From NCBI GenBank assembly GCA_028292075.1, contig JAQGNA010000457.1, positions 1-6,975 of the forward strand: DNA of 6,975 nt, written 5' to 3'. The notes beneath the pieces are model-generated. The model saw only the letters and a list, made by a program, of their open reading frames with translations. It was not told the DNA's origin and did no database searches. This document shows, in pieces, positions 4,675 through 6,975 of this stretch. Source of the stretch: Rhodoferax sp. Its GTDB lineage: Bacteria; Pseudomonadota; Gammaproteobacteria; Burkholderiales; Burkholderiaceae. Numbering within the stretch: position 1 is the stretch's first letter; each line of letters opens with the position of its first letter. A program made the translations under genes and the position numbers.

Positions 4675-6666
4675 ATGAACTATCCCGAAATTTTTGACGT
4701 GATCGTGGTGGGCGGCGGCCATGCCGGCACCGAGGCCGCACTGGCCGCGGCCCGGATGGGCAGCAAGACCTTGCTGCTGACCCACAACATCGAGACCTTG
4801 GGTCAGATGAGCTGCAACCCTTCCATCGGAGGCATTGGCAAGGGCCACCTGGTCAAGGAGGTGGACGCGATGGGCGGCGCCATGGCGCTCGCCACCGACG
4901 AAGCCGGCATCCAGTTCCGCATTCTCAATTCGAGCAAGGGGCCCGCGGTGAGGGCAACCCGTGCGCAGGCTGACCGCGTGTTGTACAAGGCGGCGATCCG
5001 CCGCATGCTGGAGAACCAGCCGAACCTGTGGCTGTTCCAGCAGGCGGTCGATGACCTGATGGTGGAGGGCGATCGCGTGGTGGGCGCGGTAACCCAGGTC
5101 GGCATCCGGTTCCGCAGCCGCAGCGTCGTGCTCACGGCCGGCACTTTTCTCGACGGCAAGATCCACGTCGGCCTGAACAACTATGCCGCCGGCCGGGCGG
5201 GCGACCCACCTGCTGTGTCGCTCAGTGCGCGCCTGAAGGAGTTGAAGCTGCCGCAAGGGCGGCTCAAGACGGGCACCCCTCCGCGGATCGACGGCCGCAG
5301 CATCGACTTCAGCCGCCTTACGCCCCAGCCGGGCGATGGCATGCCCGGCGGCATGGGCAGCAAGGTACCGGTGTTCAGTTTCATGGGCAAGCGCGCCATG
5401 CACCCTGCGCAGGTCCCTTGCTGGGTGACCCACACCAACGAGCGCACCCACGAGATCATCCGCTCGGGATTCGATCGCAGCCCCATGTTTACCGGCAAGA
5501 TCGAGGGCGTCGGGCCGCGCTATTGCCCGAGCGTGGAAGACAAGGTCAACCGGTTTGCCGACAAGGACAGCCACCAGATCTTTCTCGAGCCGGAAGGGTT
5601 GACGACGCATGAGTTCTACCCCAACGGTATTTCGACCAGCCTGCCTTTCGATGTGCAGTACGACCTCGTGCGTTCGATGGTCGGGCTGGAAAACGCCCAT
5701 ATCCTTCGTCCGGGTTATGCCATCGAGTACGACTACTTCGATCCGCGGGGTTTGAAGAGCAACTTTGAGACGCGTGCGATTGCCGGATTGTTCTTTGCTG
5801 GTCAGATCAATGGGACCACTGGCTACGAGGAGGCTGCGGCCCAGGGGATGTTTGCCGGCATCAATGCTGCGCTGCAGTGCCGGGGCGAAGCGCCATGGTT
5901 GCCAGGGCGTGACGAGGCGTACCTTGGCGTGCTGGTCGACGACCTCATTACCAAGGGCGTCACTGAGCCGTACCGCATGTTTACCAGCCGGGCGGAATTC
6001 CGGTTGCAGCTGCGGGAGGACAACGCGGACATGCGGCTGACGGAAGCAGGGCGTCGTATGGGTTTGGTGAACGATGCGCGGTGGGAAGCGTTCAGCCGCA
6101 AGCGCGACGCTGTTTCACGTGAAACAGAACGCCTGAGGTCGCTCTGGATCAGTCCGAAGAACTTGGCTGCCGCCGAGTCAGAGCGAGTGCTGGGCAAGCC
6201 GATCGAGCATGAGTACAGCCTTGCCGAGTTGTTGCGCAGGCCGGACGTTACCTACGCGAGTCTGATGTCGCTGGACAACGGGCGGTTCCGCGATCCGTCC
6301 CTGCCAGTGACTGCGCTCCACGCCGATGCCGATGTTTCACGTGAAACAGACGAGGCAGTTTTTGTCGATTCGGTCGTGGAGCAGGTCGACATCGCCGCCA
6401 AGTATTCGGGCTACATCGACCGGCAGAAAGACGAGATCGAACGTGCCGCCCATTACGAGAGCATGCGGATTCCCGCCGAGATGGACTATTTGCAGGTGAC
6501 CGCCTTGAGCTTCGAGGTTCGCCAACGCCTGAGCAAGTTGCGTCCTGAAACGCTGGGCCAGGCATCCCGTGTGTCTGGCGTCACGCCCGCAGCCATTTCT
6601 CTCTTGTTGGTGCACTTGAAGAAGCAGGGCTGGAAAGACCGCAAGGCTGAAAAGGAACCCGCATGA
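4675..6666 (+). CDS. mnmG: tRNA uridine-5-carboxymethylaminomethyl(34) synthesis enzyme MnmG
   Basis: A 663-residue cytoplasmic flavoprotein that works with MnmE to add the (carboxymethyl)aminomethyl group to the wobble uridine of certain tRNAs. The Rossmann FAD site is [12 protein letters not shown] (about 11-22). [16 protein letters not shown] contains Cys47, and [11 protein letters not shown] contains Cys284, corresponding to the two cysteines important in E. coli (47 and 277). [13 protein letters not shown] (379-391) is a further family signature, and the C-terminal helical domain (about 560-655) ends in [19 protein letters not shown]. It is about 34 residues longer than E. coli MnmG. Two parS sites lie inside (codons 480-484 and 554-558). 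The ATG has no clear Shine-Dalgarno and follows the toxin stop by 6 nt, suggesting co-transcription. It overlaps rsmG by 4 nt. Confidence 0.98.
   Translation: MNYPEIFDVIVVGGGHAGTEAALAAARMGSKTLLLTHNIETLGQMSCNPSIGGIGKGHLVKEVDAMGGAMALATDEAGIQFRILNSSKGPAVRATRAQADRVLYKAAIRRMLENQPNLWLFQQAVDDLMVEGDRVVGAVTQVGIRFRSRSVVLTAGTFLDGKIHVGLNNYAAGRAGDPPAVSLSARLKELKLPQGRLKTGTPPRIDGRSIDFSRLTPQPGDGMPGGMGSKVPVFSFMGKRAMHPAQVPCWVTHTNERTHEIIRSGFDRSPMFTGKIEGVGPRYCPSVEDKVNRFADKDSHQIFLEPEGLTTHEFYPNGISTSLPFDVQYDLVRSMVGLENAHILRPGYAIEYDYFDPRGLKSNFETRAIAGLFFAGQINGTTGYEEAAAQGMFAGINAALQCRGEAPWLPGRDEAYLGVLVDDLITKGVTEPYRMFTSRAEFRLQLREDNADMRLTEAGRRMGLVNDARWEAFSRKRDAVSRETERLRSLWISPKNLAAAESERVLGKPIEHEYSLAELLRRPDVTYASLMSLDNGRFRDPSLPVTALHADADVSRETDEAVFVDSVVEQVDIAAKYSGYIDRQKDEIERAAHYESMRIPAEMDYLQVTALSFEVRQRLSKLRPETLGQASRVSGVTPAAISLLLVHLKKQGWKDRKAEKEPA
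6111..6126. other. parS: parS centromere site 1 (ParB binding)
   Basis: TGTTTCACGTGAAACA is a perfect 16-bp palindrome identical to the classical bacterial chromosomal parS. ParB loads here, spreads on neighbouring DNA and, with ParA, moves the origin region. It lies within mnmG and is read as Val480-Ser-Arg-Glu-Thr484. Its presence fits the usual location of parS and parAB near mnmG-rsmG and oriC. Confidence 0.95.
6333..6348. other. parS: parS centromere site 2 (ParB binding)
   Basis: A second perfect TGTTTCACGTGAAACA, 222 bp (74 codons) from the first and in the same codon phase, so it is again read as VSRET (residues 554-558 of MnmG). Two exact 16-bp matches so close together cannot reasonably be chance. 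They form a small parS cluster that should nucleate one ParB complex. Confidence 0.95.
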
Positions 6667-6975
6667 CCGGCGGTGCGATCGATGCAACAAATCTTCAAGC
6701 GGTTGCGGATGGCATGGGCATTGCGCTAAGTGCAGGCCAGCAAACTCAACTGCTCCAATACCTCGGGCTGATCCAGAAATGGAACAAGGTTTACAACCTG
6801 ACTGCGCTGCGCGATCCAGTGGAGATGTTCACGCACCACCTCCTGGACAGCCTCGCGGCGGTGCCGCCTTTGCGGATGCACCTGAAGCAGTCCGGGGCCT
6901 CGAGTGCGGCGTCGCTGCTTGATGTCGGTTCAGGCGCCGGTCTCCCGGGGGTCGTGTTTGCAGTTTGCTGCCCGG
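6663..6975 (+). CDS. rsmG: 16S rRNA (guanine(527)-N7)-methyltransferase RsmG, N-terminal part
   Basis: The first 104 codons of a gene cut by the right edge. The product uses S-adenosylmethionine to methylate N7 of G527 in 16S rRNA; loss of this methyl group is known to give low-level streptomycin resistance. The N-terminal helices include [20 protein letters not shown] (33-52) and the conserved [13 protein letters not shown] (58-70). The methyltransferase motif I begins at [16 protein letters not shown] (85-100). The ATG overlaps the mnmG stop (ATGA), and AAGGAA at 6652-6657 serves as ribosome binding site, so the two are translationally coupled. In many bacteria parA and parB come next, which would match the parS sites upstream, but they lie outside the window. 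Confidence 0.97.
   Translation, partial: MTGGAIDATNLQAVADGMGIALSAGQQTQLLQYLGLIQKWNKVYNLTALRDPVEMFTHHLLDSLAAVPPLRMHLKQSGASSAASLLDVGSGAGLPGVVFAVCCP

Noticed and set aside
4555..5700. 381-codon leftward frame opposite mnmG
   Set aside because: It is antisense to a strongly conserved gene, with His/Arg/Ala-rich composition and no motif.
1..6975. tRNA, rRNA, CRISPR array, insertion sequence or riboswitch
   Set aside because: Scanning by eye found no cloverleaf, spaced repeats, transposase or conserved aptamer sequence. The gaps are short and accounted for.

Overview
The window looks like chromosome from a high-GC betaproteobacterium, most likely of the Comamonadaceae. The reasons are the wording of its MnmG, the mnmG-rsmG gene order, and two parS sites lying inside mnmG, which point to the replication-origin region. 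The genus cannot be fixed from the sequence alone.

Left part (1-2143): the window opens on the first 45 codons of a leftward Old Yellow Enzyme family flavin reductase. A 152-bp divergent gap separates it from a rightward 12-helix YbfB/YjiJ-type MFS transporter. The transporter converges on a leftward beta-class glutathione S-transferase that keeps the family's Cys10 and His106. A reductase, an efflux-type carrier and a GST together suggest handling of electrophiles or xenobiotics, but nothing shows that they share regulation.

Middle part (2144-3887): a 291-bp divergent gap carries a clear inverted repeat. After it come a 61-residue DUF1328 membrane protein and a transglutaminase-like cysteine protein, both rightward and possibly one transcript. 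A leftward YkgJ-type cysteine-cluster protein overlaps the end of the transglutaminase-like gene tail to tail.

Right part (3888-6975): a type II toxin-antitoxin module (Phd/YefM antitoxin plus PIN-domain toxin) has two TGTACA palindromes at its promoter and antitoxin start, like the operator known for YefM. The toxin stop codon is 6 nt from the ATG of mnmG (tRNA wobble uridine modification), which overlaps rsmG (16S rRNA m7G527 methyltransferase, cut by the window end) by 4 nt. Within mnmG are two perfect 16-bp parS sites, 222 bp apart and in the same codon phase, each read as the peptide VSRET. In many bacteria parA and parB follow rsmG, so the parS sites would be the centromere of that system. 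The most notable points are the twin parS sites hidden in coding sequence and the toxin-antitoxin module at the head of this origin-proximal gene cluster.
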